Assembly: GCA_003170135.1 (NCBI GenBank)
Contig: PMZR01000123.1
Location: forward strand, 1 to 56,542
DNA from: Acidobacteriota bacterium
GTDB taxonomy: Bacteria > Acidobacteriota > Vicinamibacteria > Vicinamibacterales > Fen-181
DNA: 56,542 nt
Reading direction: 5' to 3'
Below the pieces are notes generated by a model. That model was given only the letters and a program-made list of their open reading frames with translations. It ran no database searches and had not been told where the DNA came from. Every line of letters starts with the position of its first letter. The stretch's first letter is position 1. The position numbers and the translations under genes were made by a program. Shown here piece by piece: positions 39,580 to 48,418 of this stretch.

Positions 39580-39805
39580 ATGGCGCATTACTGGGAGCGG
39601 CAGAAGGTGTACGACGGGATCTCACGCAGGCGGGAGAACGCCATTCTCGGCACGGTCGACGTCGTGGACCCGTTCAAGCGGCGCGCAGTACAAGATCGAA
39701 TACAACTCCGACTACCACTGGATGGACAACCAGGGCACCATCGCCGGCACGCTCACGGCCACGTCGCCGGGCGTCGGGTGGCGGAAGCTCGTCGATCTTC
39801 CGTGA
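39580..39805 (+). pseudogene. Frameshifted fragment of a secreted-protein tail
   Basis: MAHYWERQKVYDGISRRREN-AILGTVDVVDPFKR in one frame continues after a one- or two-base shift near 39685 as AQYKIEYNSDYHWMDNQGTIAGT...WRKLVDLP and a stop at 39805. The shape (ILG..DVVDP...Y.IEYNSDYHW.D..G.I.GT) is the carboxy-terminal module of several large hypothetical secreted proteins. The amino part is missing. It overlaps the end of the hepT frame on the other strand. Confidence 0.55.
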
Positions 39806-40058
39806 ACGCGCGGCGCGGCCCGTGCGCCTTGTATTCCGTCGTGGCGATGCCGAACGCCTTCGCGAGCACGTGACGGCCGAGATCGAGCAGCGCCTCCAGC
39901 GCGCGCCGCAGGTAGGACTCGGCGGATGCGACATTGCGCTCGTCTGCGGCGAAGCGCTCATAGGACGCGAGCGGCAGCGACCGGATCCGCGCGGTCATTT
40001 CGCGCACCCACGCGAGCCGCGCTGTCACGATCCGTTCGCTCAGCTGTGCCGGGCTCAT
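39753..40058 (-). pseudogene. hepT: HepT toxin, truncated
   Basis: Residues 1-80 match HepT (LPLASYERFAADERNVASAESYLRRALEALLDLGRHVLAKAFGIATTEYK). The frame then diverges to an Arg-rich tail. The carboxy half, which carries the catalytic RX4-6H motif of this HEPN RNase, is absent. The end has been replaced by the antiparallel fragment at 39580-39805. The start overlaps the mntA stop by 4 nt, so the operon order mntA-hepT is kept. It cannot be active as an RNase. Confidence 0.8.
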
Positions 40059-40474
40059 CGCCCACCTGCCAGGATGATGGCGCGGCGTTCGCGCTCGAAG
40101 GGCGCGAGATCGGCCGCGCGGCGCAGGACGTGCAACTGATAGTCGGCCTCGCGGGTTCGATCGCCCGCAAACAGCAGTTCACCCGACACGACGTCGGCCG
40201 CGAGGAAGGCCGTTGCCTCGGGCAGGACGATGAGATCGGCGCGAGCGCCGCCCCAGAGTTGTTCGAGCGCCATCGTCAGATCAACGCGCTGACGCGCATC
40301 GAGCCAGATGCCGGCCCGGGGAAGGACGCCGATGTCGACGTCCGACGTGCTGTCGGAAAGGGGCGCGCCCCGGGTGACGAAGGCGTGCACTTCGGCGGCG
40401 CGGCTGCCAAATACGTAGATCGCATCGAGCCCGAAGCGGGACGCGATCGACGCAAGCGTTGCGGTGGCGTCCAT
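40055..40474 (-). CDS. mntA: MntA-type nucleotidyltransferase antitoxin
   Basis: A 139-residue minimal nucleotidyltransferase. The motif is FGSRAAEVHAFVTRGAPLSD followed by STSDVDIGVL: GS and DxD are present but separated by about 20 residues rather than the usual ~10. MntA adenylylates HepT to neutralise it. With hepT truncated, this antitoxin has no intact partner. The rest of the fold (DLIVLPEATAFLAADVVSGELLFAGD) is normal. Confidence 0.85.
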   Translation of the reverse strand: MDATATLASIASRFGLDAIYVFGSRAAEVHAFVTRGAPLSDSTSDVDIGVLPRAGIWLDARQRVDLTMALEQLWGGARADLIVLPEATAFLAADVVSGELLFAGDRTREADYQLHVLRRAADLAPFERERRAIILAGGR

Positions 40475-40510
40475 GGCGGGATGATAGCAGGTATGGAAGG
40501 CGCCCCGGCG

Positions 40511-41398
40511 TCAGATCTCGACCACCGCCGACGGCCGGCGCGCCGGCGCGGCGTCGAGGTGGAAGCGCATCTTCGTTCCCTGCCGCGCGAACATCCCTGT
40601 CACTTCGTCGAGGGCCAGCGCCCGCCGGTTGCGCTCCTCGCTCAGGTGGCCGAGCATCACGGTTCCCGGCGCCATGACGCTCTGCCGGGCGGCGTGATGG
40701 AGCAGCGACGCGGTCTTCATGTTGTTCAGGTGGTAGCGGCTCGCGTGGTTCGGATGCTGGCGGAGCAACTCGAGATCGTGGTTGGCCTCGACGAAGACGA
40801 AGTCGGCGTCGACGACATACGGCAGGATGCCCGCGTAGTCGTGGAAATCGGTGCAGAAGACGAGGTGGCGCGTCGTCCCGCGGTCGCGGGCGCTGATGGC
40901 GAACCCGAAAGTCGGCACGTGCGGCGCGTGGGGCACCTCGATGGGCATCACGCGGAAGTCGCCCACGTCGAACGTCGGACGGTCCGGCCGTGGGTCTTCG
41001 AACAGATGTCCGCAGGCCCGCCGGTCGTCCAACCGGTGGCAGACCGGGAACGCCTCCAGCCGTGGCGGTTCCTTCCAGGCCTGCGGTTCGTGCCATTCAC
41101 GCAGGTGCCGGACGACGCGCCCGTCGCCCAGCACGCGGATGCCCTCGCGGCCCAGCACGCGCAGCGAGCCGTACGCCATGTGGTCGCCGTGCGCGTGCGA
41201 CACGATGACCGCGTCGAGATGTCCCGCGCGCCGCCGGTGCGCCTCGATCATCTCCCGGCACTCGCGCTGCACCTTGATGCCGCAGTCGATGAAGATAGAC
41301 GAGGTCGCGGTCCAGAGCGCCAGGCAGTTGCCGGCGCTGCTCGAACAAAGAGATTGGAAGTAGATGGCCACGGTGCGCGTCCCGAAGGGCGCGCCCAT
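40511..41398 (-). CDS. MBL-fold metallo-hydrolase
   Basis: About 295 residues from ATG 41398; GTG 41371 (VAIYFQSLCSSSAGNC) is a realistic alternative. The beta-lactamase fold has SSSAGNCLALW, the metal motif VIVSHAHGDHMAYG, a middle segment VPHAPHVPTFGFAI, FCTDFHDYAGI and MLGHLSEERN. This is the YycJ/WalJ-like group, which includes nucleases. No partner gene is evident. Confidence 0.85.
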   Translation of the reverse strand: MGAPFGTRTVAIYFQSLCSSSAGNCLALWTATSSIFIDCGIKVQRECREMIEAHRRRAGHLDAVIVSHAHGDHMAYGSLRVLGREGIRVLGDGRVVRHLREWHEPQAWKEPPRLEAFPVCHRLDDRRACGHLFEDPRPDRPTFDVGDFRVMPIEVPHAPHVPTFGFAISARDRGTTRHLVFCTDFHDYAGILPYVVDADFVFVEANHDLELLRQHPNHASRYHLNNMKTASLLHHAARQSVMAPGTVMLGHLSEERNRRALALDEVTGMFARQGTKMRFHLDAAPARRPSAVVEI

Positions 41399-41547
41399 TG
41401 TAGCCGACCGGCGCGTGTGACTCGAATGGCGCTGCCTGCGGGCGAACGCTGGCGGGTCATGACGAGACGGGCGAAAGGCAGCCCACCGCGGCCGCCTTTC
41501 GCCAGGTGGTTGCGCGCTCGACTGATTGAGCCGCTGCAACGCTGGAG

Positions 41548-42231
41548 TCAGTTGACGATGATGTAGAAGGCGCGATCTTCGCCGTTCTGCCCCCCGGCCT
41601 GCCCAACCGGCCGGGTGACCACGTAGATGTTGTTGCTGAATGACGTGCCCAGCGGGCCCGTTCCCTCGCAGCCGCTCGCGAGGAAGACGCCCGTCGTCAC
41701 CGTGCCGGCGACGTTCGGCTGCGAGTCGAGGCTCGCGACGGCCACGTGAACCATCCCGTCGGTGCCGCCGGTGATGCCGATGCAGTAGAGCCCGGCATCC
41801 GTTTGACCCGGGCTGCCACCTAAGGTGGGGTGTTTAAAGACCACGACGTTCGGGCTGCTCAGGGCGGTGTCGAGCGTCCCGTCCGCATTGATGTGCGCGT
41901 AGGCCAGTGCGGTCCCAGCCGGACCCGCCGGGCCGGTGTTCCCCTGCACGCCTTGCGAACCAGCAGGGCCCTGGGGCCCAGCAGCACCAGCAGGACCTTG
42001 AGGGCCGCTGGGGCCGGTCTGGTTCCAGCTGATCGCAGACTCCGACGGGTTGCACGTCTGACCCGCTCCGGTGTCGATCACTCGTAGCTGGCCGTTGTTT
42101 CTCTGGTAGCAACCATGTATGACCCCGCCCGAGTCCGGGATCGTCGCGTAGGCGACCGCCCCGGCCAGCGCCAAGGCCGCGACGGCGGCGGCGATGATCC
42201 GTGTTCTCGGGTTCAACTGGGAACGACTCAT
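41548..42231 (-). CDS. Secreted collagen-like protein
   Basis: A 227-residue protein with a membrane-spanning or signal helix (IIAAAVAALALAGAVAYA). A short segment (GVIHGCYQRNNGQLRVID) is followed by about 13 Gly-X-Y triplets (GPSGPQGPAGAAGPQGPAG...) and a globular tail of about 120 residues. The GVIHGCY start is common in bacterial collagen-like surface proteins. It may form triple helices on the cell surface. Confidence 0.82.
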   Translation of the reverse strand: MSRSQLNPRTRIIAAAVAALALAGAVAYATIPDSGGVIHGCYQRNNGQLRVIDTGAGQTCNPSESAISWNQTGPSGPQGPAGAAGPQGPAGSQGVQGNTGPAGPAGTALAYAHINADGTLDTALSSPNVVVFKHPTLGGSPGQTDAGLYCIGITGGTDGMVHVAVASLDSQPNVAGTVTTGVFLASGCEGTGPLGTSFSNNIYVVTRPVGQAGGQNGEDRAFYIIVN

Positions 42232-42605
42232 CTCGGACCTCCTGTCAGGTCAAAAGCCGACGTGTGTGTCGAAACGGCTGTCACGATCTGTTTGACGATC
42301 CGTGCGACCGGGCGTCCGGCCACGCGCGGCCCATGCCCCATGGTGACGTGTTCAACGAGGTAACCCATTCCGACGCGTGTGACGAACCCAGGGTGACGCC
42401 GCTGTGGACCGGGATGCCATTGCGCGGGCGCCTGGCGACGATCGGGACAGGCGGACATCCGCGGCGAGTTCACCAGTAAGCAATCGAGTTGCCGATCGAT
42501 CGCCCATCTGCCTCGTGGGCGCCCCGGGCCCGCGTCAGAATCCACCCGCGACGGGTAACCCGCACGCACCGAGTGCGTTCGGGGCGCAGCACTCGCCACC
42601 CGGCC

Positions 42606-42722
42606 CCGACTCCCGCCTTCCGTCTCGTGGCCTCCGCCTTTCGCCGGCCGCCTTTTGTCTTCCGCCCGCTGCCTTTCACGGACCGGATGTCCGCCCTTCT
42701 TCCGCCTCCCGCCTTCCGCCTT
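42606..42722. repeat. Heptamer tracts CCGCCTY in a long spacer
   Basis: Units such as CCGACTC, CCGCCTT, CCGTCTC, CCGCCTT, TTGTCTT, then CCGCCTC, CCGCCTT, CCGCCTT, give a broken period of seven. It is the largest such tract in the window. The whole spacer 42232-43080 (849 nt) holds no convincing gene; the open frames in it are pyrimidine-biased and non-homologous. Confidence 0.75.
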
Positions 42723-43080
42723 TCGTGGATTGACGGGGCCGAGGATCCCCGCCGGCCCGGTGCCCCGTTCCGCGCCGGCCACCGACACCATCTACAAGGT
42801 GACGCAGAGCCTCGCGTGGCTGGCCGGCCAGACTTGCGAATTCAGAGGGCGAATCCAGAGGCGGTTGCAGGTGTCAGCGCTGGCGCGGCGGCTCGCGCAT
42901 AGCGTGATGTCGTCGCGGGCTCCCGACGGCAATGGCGGTCGGTGGCGGCTGACGTGGACGAAGCCGCTCCGGCGGTTTCCGGTCCTATCGACTCCGCACC
43001 GTCACGACTTCGATCTGCTGGCTTGACTCGCCCTCCACGACGATGGCACGTCGTCAGCCCTTGGACAGGGGAGGTGGGCG

Positions 43081-43332
43081 ATGTACGAGACGCTGGACCT
43101 CATTCGGCAGAAGGCCGGGTATTCGAAGCTGGCCGACGGGGCGTGGCAGGCCGAGTTTGCAGGGCGCACGCTGAAGGTGTCTGTGACCGCGCCGACGCTC
43201 GAGGAGGCACGCAGGAAGATGATCGACGCCCTCGACGCGCGGTTCGTCGCGATGTTGTGCGACGAACTCGGCATCGCCGAAGAGGGCCGCCCGAGATCGG
43301 CCATCGGCAGGCTTCGAATCAGTGTTCCTTGA
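43081..43332 (+). CDS. Small protein of unknown function
   Basis: An 83-residue protein with GGGGAGG 6 nt before the ATG. It reads LDLIRQKAGYSKLADGAWQAEFAGRTLKVSVTAPTLEEARRKMIDALDARFVAM. The pattern (a short beta pair, then APTLEEARRKMI) resembles HicB-like folds, but the family is not certain. It overlaps the convergent 43319-44299 gene by 14 nt. Confidence 0.55.
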   Translation: MYETLDLIRQKAGYSKLADGAWQAEFAGRTLKVSVTAPTLEEARRKMIDALDARFVAMLCDELGIAEEGRPRSAIGRLRISVP

Positions 43333-44299
43333 TCCACGCGCGGAAGACTCTGGCGCTCCCTTCCATCAGCGCCTGGTGCACTCGCGAGTGCTGCGTCGCC
43401 ATCTCCAGGTCGCCCACGTCGTGGAACCACTTGGCGTCGATCATTCCCAGCGAGAACAGGTGCAGCGCGTCCGCTGTGCCGTAGAACGGGTCGGGAATCA
43501 GGGCGCCGAAATCGAACACCTTCTTCGGCCTCGCGCCGGCGACGAAGTCCATGTCGCAGCGCACGTCGTTGTTGCCGCGCAGCAGGAAGGAAAAGGTCTT
43601 GACGGCCCAGTCGAACTTGCCCGGGCCGAAGCCGAAGTAATTCGGTATCGGCGCGAAATCGATGAAGGGGTAGCCGATGGCCACTTCCAGCTTGTAACCG
43701 GGCCGCGGGTTTTCGACGATGTGAACGAAATCCGGATGCTGCACGACGGCCACGGCCTCCTTGAAGACCTTCTTGTAGGGACCGAGCCTGACCACGAAAT
43801 CGTGCAGGTAGCAGGTGAACAACGACCACCGGTAGACCGGTCCGATCTCGTTCCAGTCCCGCACTTCGTTGAGCTGGTCGTCCGGGTACCGGCCGCACGT
43901 GCCGTCGGCGGCGCAATAGACCATCTGCTTGAAGGTGAACCCGCCGGGGTCGCCGTCGGGATAGACCCAGTGCGACGAGTTCAGGAAGTGGCGCAGCACG
44001 TATTCCTTCAGCCGCTCCTCCGGGTTCGGTCCCGCGATTTTCCCGAACTCGACCTGCTGGAGTGCCCCGAGCGCCGTGAGCGTCCTGCCGGCGATTGTCA
44101 CGTCGGCGAGGTAGCCGAACGCCTTGTTGGACAGCGCGTAGCTGCGATTCAGGTCGAGGCGGTGCAATTCGATCTTCCGCTTGGGATCGCGGGTCCAGCG
44201 CTCCAACTCGAGGCCGTCGGCGATCGCCACCTCGGATTTCTCCACGAGAGACCGCTCGAACCTGGTGAAATCACCTGGAATTGTTGACGCCTGAACCAT
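43319..44299 (-). CDS. Conserved hypothetical protein
   Basis: About 326 residues from ATG 44299 with GGAAGG upstream. Recognisable stretches are LNRSYALSNKAFGYLADVTIAGRTL, RHFLNSSHWVYPDGDPGGFTFKQM, DLNEVRDWNEIGPVYRW-type and GTADALHLFSLGMIDAKWFHDVGD. It has no signal peptide. I do not recognise a function. The closing part is helical and compact. Confidence 0.6.
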   Translation of the reverse strand: MVQASTIPGDFTRFERSLVEKSEVAIADGLELERWTRDPKRKIELHRLDLNRSYALSNKAFGYLADVTIAGRTLTALGALQQVEFGKIAGPNPEERLKEYVLRHFLNSSHWVYPDGDPGGFTFKQMVYCAADGTCGRYPDDQLNEVRDWNEIGPVYRWSLFTCYLHDFVVRLGPYKKVFKEAVAVVQHPDFVHIVENPRPGYKLEVAIGYPFIDFAPIPNYFGFGPGKFDWAVKTFSFLLRGNNDVRCDMDFVAGARPKKVFDFGALIPDPFYGTADALHLFSLGMIDAKWFHDVGDLEMATQHSRVHQALMEGSARVFRAWIKEH

Positions 44300-44342
44300 T
44301 TCTGCCTTCCGGGATCGCGTCACCTCTGGCGACCATGAGAGT

Positions 44343-44830
44343 CTACCCGGGACGGCGCGGCGGAACAACGCTCGTCAGCAACCGTGCCCGCACTCCGTGG
44401 CCGGCCGAAAGCACGGCGTCGAGCGGCACCCAGCGGTTCCGGAGGAGGAGCACGTGCCGGGCGACCACCCTTCCCACGTTCGCGTGCTTCCCGTCGTCGG
44501 ACACGTTGAAGGAGCTGTAGTACTCCGCGAGCCCTTCGGCGAACCACAGGGGACCGGCGGCGAGGTTGGCCTCGATGAACAGGTGCGTGAATTCGTGAAA
44601 AACGACGGGGTACGGATCCGCGCGGGCGTCGAGCGCCATCGTTACGTAGTTCGCGTTCTGCCCGGCTGGAAGAAGCCCGCCGCCTCGATCGGCTTTCCGC
44701 AAAAGAGCGGCCGGAACGGCTCGTACGATTTCCGGTCTGCGAACACGAGCACGACGGTCGGCCTGGCGGGGTAGTGCGCCCCTGGCACGAGGCGCGACAG
44801 GGCTTCGCGGAACTCCTGCGCGGACGTGCC
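44343..44830 (-). pseudogene. DUF1570-like peptidase fragment with frameshift
   Basis: One frame supplies FREALSRLVPGAHYPARPTVVLVFADRKSYEPFRPLFCGKPIEAAGFFQPG. After a shift near 44670 the other supplies QNANYVTMALDARADPYPVVFHEFTHLFIEANLAAGPLWFAEGLAEYY. The HEFTH zinc site and Glu of a gluzincin are intact. The TPR-containing carboxy half is missing and the frame ends at 44343 in an Arg-rich tail. It lies directly downstream of the selenoprotein gene on the same strand. Confidence 0.65.
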
Positions 44831-44865
44831 GGTCGGGTAAGGCTCAAGCCTTGCGCCTTGCCGCG

Positions 44866-46881
44866 CTAGTTCGTCGTCTTTTTCACCGTCGCCGACTTCA
44901 CGTAGACCGCCTGCAGGATCTTCTTCGTCGCCTCGTCTTGAACAAACGCCACGACCGACAGCTTGCCCGCGTCGATGTCGTGCATCTTTTTTCGGAACGC
45001 GTACTCGCCCTTGCGCTGGTTCGTCTCGAAGTCCTCGAGGTGCGCCTTGGCGTCGGCAACCGCCTTCGTGATGTCGAAGGTGTACTCGAACGTGCCGCCC
45101 TTGCCCGGCTTGAGCGCGAAGCCCGTCGACGGCGGCGTCGCGCCAGGCTTGTCGGCGGCCGGCGTCGCGCCGGGCTTGTCGCCCGCGGGCGCATTCGGCT
45201 CCGGCGTCTTCCCCTTCACGGGCGCCGGCGCGGGCGCGGCGAGGCTGCGCACCACCATCTCGTGGAACCGCATGCCGTTCTCGCCGCTGAAGGGCACCTG
45301 GTCCTCGACGAGCGCGATCTGCAGCTTCAGCTTGTCCGACTTGCTCGTGATCTTCGACACCTTCGCCTGCACCCTGACGGTGGAGCCGACGGTCGCGGCC
45401 TTGAGGCTGATGGCCGCTTCCGGCTTGTCCGCCATGTGTTTGGCGATCATCGGGTCGATCTTCGATTCGAAGAGCGCCTTGGCCCCGTCGGCGCTGCCGC
45501 CGCCGCCGCTCGATTCGCCGTCCACGACGTAGCTCGGCGAGCTGCGCACGTTGTAGAACGCCTGGCGGGCGAGCGTCGAGGGATTGACCATCGGGTCGGG
45601 CAGCGGGATGTGCACGTGGTAGGACAGCAGGACGAGATCGGTGCGGCGGTACCTGTCGAGCGCGGCTTGGAAGGCGAGACCCGCCCCCACGCACGGCGGT
45701 CAACCAGATCCCGTGAAGTTCTCGGCGAGGACCGCGCGCTGGTCGGGCGCCGCCTTCCGGTCGGCCGGCGTGACGGCGAACCGCGGGTTCTCCTTCGCGT
45801 AACGCGCGTCGAGCATCGCCTCGACGCCGTCGAGCGAGCCGTTGTGAGACTTGCGGTACACCGCGTCGAAGTCCTTCTGCTCGTCGGCGGTGATGCGCCC
45901 CGAGAGCGCGAGCACCGTCAGGTACTCCATCTGGCCGGCTTCGTCGCCGGCCTTTTTCGCCGATTCGGCCAGCACTTTCGCGATCGCCGCCACGGTGGCC
46001 GCCGGCGGCTTCGCCGCATAGGCCTCTTTCAGCACTTTCTCGCCCTCGGCCGTCTTGTTGCGCTTCATCAGCACCCGGCCGAGCGTCGCGAGGTTCGACG
46101 CCCGCATCGTCTTGAAGCCCGCGCGCAACTCCTCGTCGGTCCGCATGGTCGGCGGCGTCTGAGGCCTGGGCGCTGTCGGCGTCGCGGCGGCGGGCCGCGG
46201 CGGCGTCGGTTGCACCGTCGGCGCGCCGTTGACGCTGCGGATGGAGATCCCGCCGGCCGGACGTGCCGGCGATGGCGCCGGCGTCGGATTGGCCGCCCGC
46301 TTCGCAATCGCCTCCGCCAGCTGCCGGTCCATCTGTTTCTGGTAGTCGACGTACTTCTGTTCGTCCATCAGGGAGACGGACTGTCGCGCAAAGTCCTCGG
46401 CCTCGTCCAGGAGCACGCCCGCGGTCAGCATCTCGCTGGCGAAACGCGCGTAGGTCGAAGGCAGCTGCGTCGGGTTGGTGCCCGACTTCGCGGTGTCGAT
46501 CTCTTTCTTCGCGACATCCAGGTACTTCGCGCTCGAGGATTTGAGCGTCGCGAGCGTGGTCCGCCGGATTTCCGTGCGCGCCAGCGAGACGAGCATGTCG
46601 GCCTTGGGATAGTCCGCGACGAACTTCTCGTACAGGCCGACACGCTTCTGCGCGTCCTTCTCTTCGGCAATGGCGTTGAAGGCCTTCTGCTCCGCGGTCA
46701 GTTCCGGCGCTTTCACATCGGCCGGCTTCGCCTGCGCGTCCCTGGCCTGGGCCTGCGCCTCGGGCGTGACCTTCGTGTCCGGCGGCTTCTGGCCGGCGGC
46801 CGCGCCCTGCGCCCTGGCCCCGCCGGCGCACAGCGCCACGAGCGCGATCGTCGCCAGCACGAGCCGAACGAGCCGTATCAT
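44866..46881 (-). CDS. Thioredoxin-fold secreted protein with in-frame UGA (probable selenoprotein)
   Basis: One frame of 671 residues if the TGA at 45702-45700 is read through; otherwise two ORFs. A signal peptide (MIRLVRLVLATIALVALCAGGARA) is followed by a helical, Ala/Lys-rich region (~50-330) with a Pro-rich linker. The TlpA-like domain then reads AVLAENFTGSG-[UGA]-PPCVGAGLAFQAAL (residues 384-408), placing UGA at residue 394 where the first active-site cysteine is expected and Cys397 second. LLSYHVHIPLPDPMVNPSTLARQAFYNVRSSPSYVVDG continues the same fold. A beta-sandwich and KTT tail follow. The frame has no stop other than this TGA for 2 kb. Secreted redox enzymes of this type reduce disulfides or peroxides. 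GAGGAGG 6 nt before the ATG at 46881 fixes the start. Confidence 0.85.
45670..45702 (-). promoter_or_regulatory. SECIS-like element directly after the UGA
   Basis: After the TGA (45702-45700), 18 nt precede the loop. The 5' arm GGGGGCG (45688-45682), loop GGTCT (45681-45677) and 3' arm CGCCTTC (45676-45670) form a 7-bp stem with two G-U pairs. Spacing and the GGUCU loop match the fdhF SECIS of E. coli, which also has 18 nt between UGA and GGUCU. Confidence 0.8.
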
Positions 46882-47162
46882 GCGGTCCTCCTCACGGGCG
46901 CCCCCCGGGACGCGATGGCATCGGAAACAGCGCGGGAACCCGAGACGGCGCCCGCGATGCGGGCCCATGGTAGCACTGCAGGAGGCTTCAATCGATTTGA
47001 GCGCGACAAGTCCGGTTTGACATGGCGCGATACGCAGCCACGACCTCCGCTCCCCGCTGTGGCATCGTCGTCGGCCCTGGAGCATGGAGGGGCGCGATGT
47101 AGGACGGGAAGGCATCCCCGGTAGCGCACGACGGCGAGGCATGAGGCATTCGGCCGCGTGCG

Positions 47163-47411
47163 TTACGATTCCGGGTAGAAGTGAGCCCGCAGGTCCCTCT
47201 CGGCGATGAATCGAGACGCCTGCCGGTAGATCGCACGGATCGTCCCGGGCGCCAGCGTGTCGTGCAGGGGCACCGTCAACGTTTCACTCGCGCCCTCTGA
47301 CAGGGTCCGGCGGAGCTTGGCGTGACTGCCACGAATCGCGACGACGTCGAACCCGAATCCGCCCAGGATCCGGACGACGTCCCGACCGGAGAGACTCCTA
47401 AGCCGCGGCAT
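47163..47411 (-). CDS. hicA: HicA mRNA interferase toxin
   Basis: An 82-residue dsRBD-fold toxin: SGRDVVRILGGFGFDVVAIRGSHAKLRR with the active-site His, and the family end TVPLHDTLAPGTIRAIYRQAS. The start lies inside the end of the HicB-type gene, a 14-nt overlap. The pair is antitoxin-first, which is the opposite of the classical hicA-hicB order. Confidence 0.92.
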   Translation of the reverse strand: MPRLRSLSGRDVVRILGGFGFDVVAIRGSHAKLRRTLSEGASETLTVPLHDTLAPGTIRAIYRQASRFIAERDLRAHFYPES

Positions 47412-47961
47412 CGGCGGGTCGGACTTCGATGGTGACGACCAGCCTCGGCGTCCGGACGATTCCCAGCGTCCCTGCCTCCTCGCCCTCGAGATGAAGCGCG
47501 ACCGCGTCCCGGAGGTTGGCGATCGTTTCGTCGACCGTCCGCCCCTGGGTCACCACCGCGACCTCTGCGCAATCGGCCACGTACCAGTCGCCGTCCTTGA
47601 CGACGAAGGCATGCACCGTGTCACGCACCTCGGGTTCGCGGCGGGTTCCCGCCCGTCGATGTCCCACGGCACGGGAAGGTGACTGCCGCGGCCCGGGGCG
47701 ATGGCGCCGGGAGGAGGCGGGTGCCGGGCGCAGGGCGGCCAGCAGCTCGTAGACACCGCGGCCGACCCGGCGGAAGTATTTCCAGCGGTGCGCATGGTTG
47801 GCCGGCGCATTCACGCAGCAACGGCTCACGATATGCGTGCGAACGGTGCCGGGGTTGAGGCCGGGCAGCGCGCGCACGATCTCGTCGGGGCTGAACGTCC
47901 ACTCGCCCCGTTCCCTGCATAGCCGCCGGACGGTGTCCAGCACGTCCTCTTGTACGCTCAT
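47398..47961 (-). CDS. hicB: HicB antitoxin with amino-terminal winged-helix domain
   Basis: A 187-residue protein. Residues ~1-75 (SVQEDVLDTVRRLCRERGEWTFSPDEIVRALPGLNPGTVRTHIVSRCCVNAPANHAHRWKYFRRVGRGVYEL) look like a winged-helix DNA-binding domain related to DUF7669. A basic linker follows, then a HicB core (RDTVHAFVVKDGDWYVADCAEVAVVTQGRTVDETIANLRDAVALHLEG). Classical HicB proteins carry their DNA-binding part at the carboxy end; here it is at the amino end. A near-consensus promoter starts transcription at or next to the ATG. Confidence 0.85.
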   Translation of the reverse strand: MSVQEDVLDTVRRLCRERGEWTFSPDEIVRALPGLNPGTVRTHIVSRCCVNAPANHAHRWKYFRRVGRGVYELLAALRPAPASSRRHRPGPRQSPSRAVGHRRAGTRREPEVRDTVHAFVVKDGDWYVADCAEVAVVTQGRTVDETIANLRDAVALHLEGEEAGTLGIVRTPRLVVTIEVRPADAAA

Positions 47962-47968
47962 CCCGGTC

Positions 47969-47997
47969 AATTTACACGTGATATTACGATGTGTCAA
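47969..47997 (-). promoter_or_regulatory. hicBA promoter with internal dyad
   Basis: TTGACA (47997-47992), a 17-nt spacer and TAAATT (47974-47969) give a near-ideal promoter 8 nt before the ATG, so the mRNA is probably leaderless. ACAC...GTGT ends frame an imperfect palindrome in the spacer, the likely operator. Confidence 0.7.
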
Positions 47998-48163
47998 CTC
48001 GGGGCCGACGGGTGAGCCGTCACGCGGCCTTCGACGTGGCTCCGGCCCGCCGCACGGCAGGCGCCGTACTTCGCGGGCCGTTCGATCTTGACGTGGCGCC
48101 ATCCACGTGCCTCGCGAAGTCCGACAAGATCCGGGACGCACGCGACCAATCGTTCGGGTCGAA

Positions 48164-48418
48164 TCAGTAGGTGGTCGAACTCCGGCGGACGACGCTCTCG
48201 ATGGAGACGATGCCCTCTGGCGGGTTCACGGTGAAGATGATGCACCAGTCGCCGACCCGGCGCCGCCATCGACGACGAGGACCGAGCAATCGGCGAATGT
48301 CGCCCGCGAATGGATCGACCTGCATACCGGTCAGCGCGGCCTCGGGCCTGCGCCTGTCAGCGGCCTGGGCGGTGCGGAGAGCCCGGACGGCCGAGGGTGC
48401 GACCTCGACGAGCCACAT
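48164..48418 (-). CDS. RelE/ParE-family toxin
   Basis: An 84-residue protein (WLVEVAPSAVRALRTAQAADRRRPEAAL, DPFAGDIRRLLGPRRRWRRRVGDWCIIF, IVSIESVVRRSSTTY). The fold matches RelE/ParE; the basic loop before VGDWCIIF is typical. ATG 48418 lies inside the end of the antitoxin frame. It is the toxin of a 2-gene minus-strand pair. Whether it targets mRNA or gyrase cannot be decided. Confidence 0.8.
   Translation of the reverse strand: MWLVEVAPSAVRALRTAQAADRRRPEAALTGMQVDPFAGDIRRLLGPRRRWRRRVGDWCIIFTVNPPEGIVSIESVVRRSSTTY

Noticed and set aside
39689..39700. A possible programmed frameshift in the 39580 fragment
   Set aside because: No slippery heptamer or stimulatory structure is seen, and the protein lacks its amino end; simple decay explains it.
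44851..47124. A 757-codon plus-strand frame over the selenoprotein gene
   Set aside because: It mirrors the coding bias of the true gene, has no start signal and no homology by eye.
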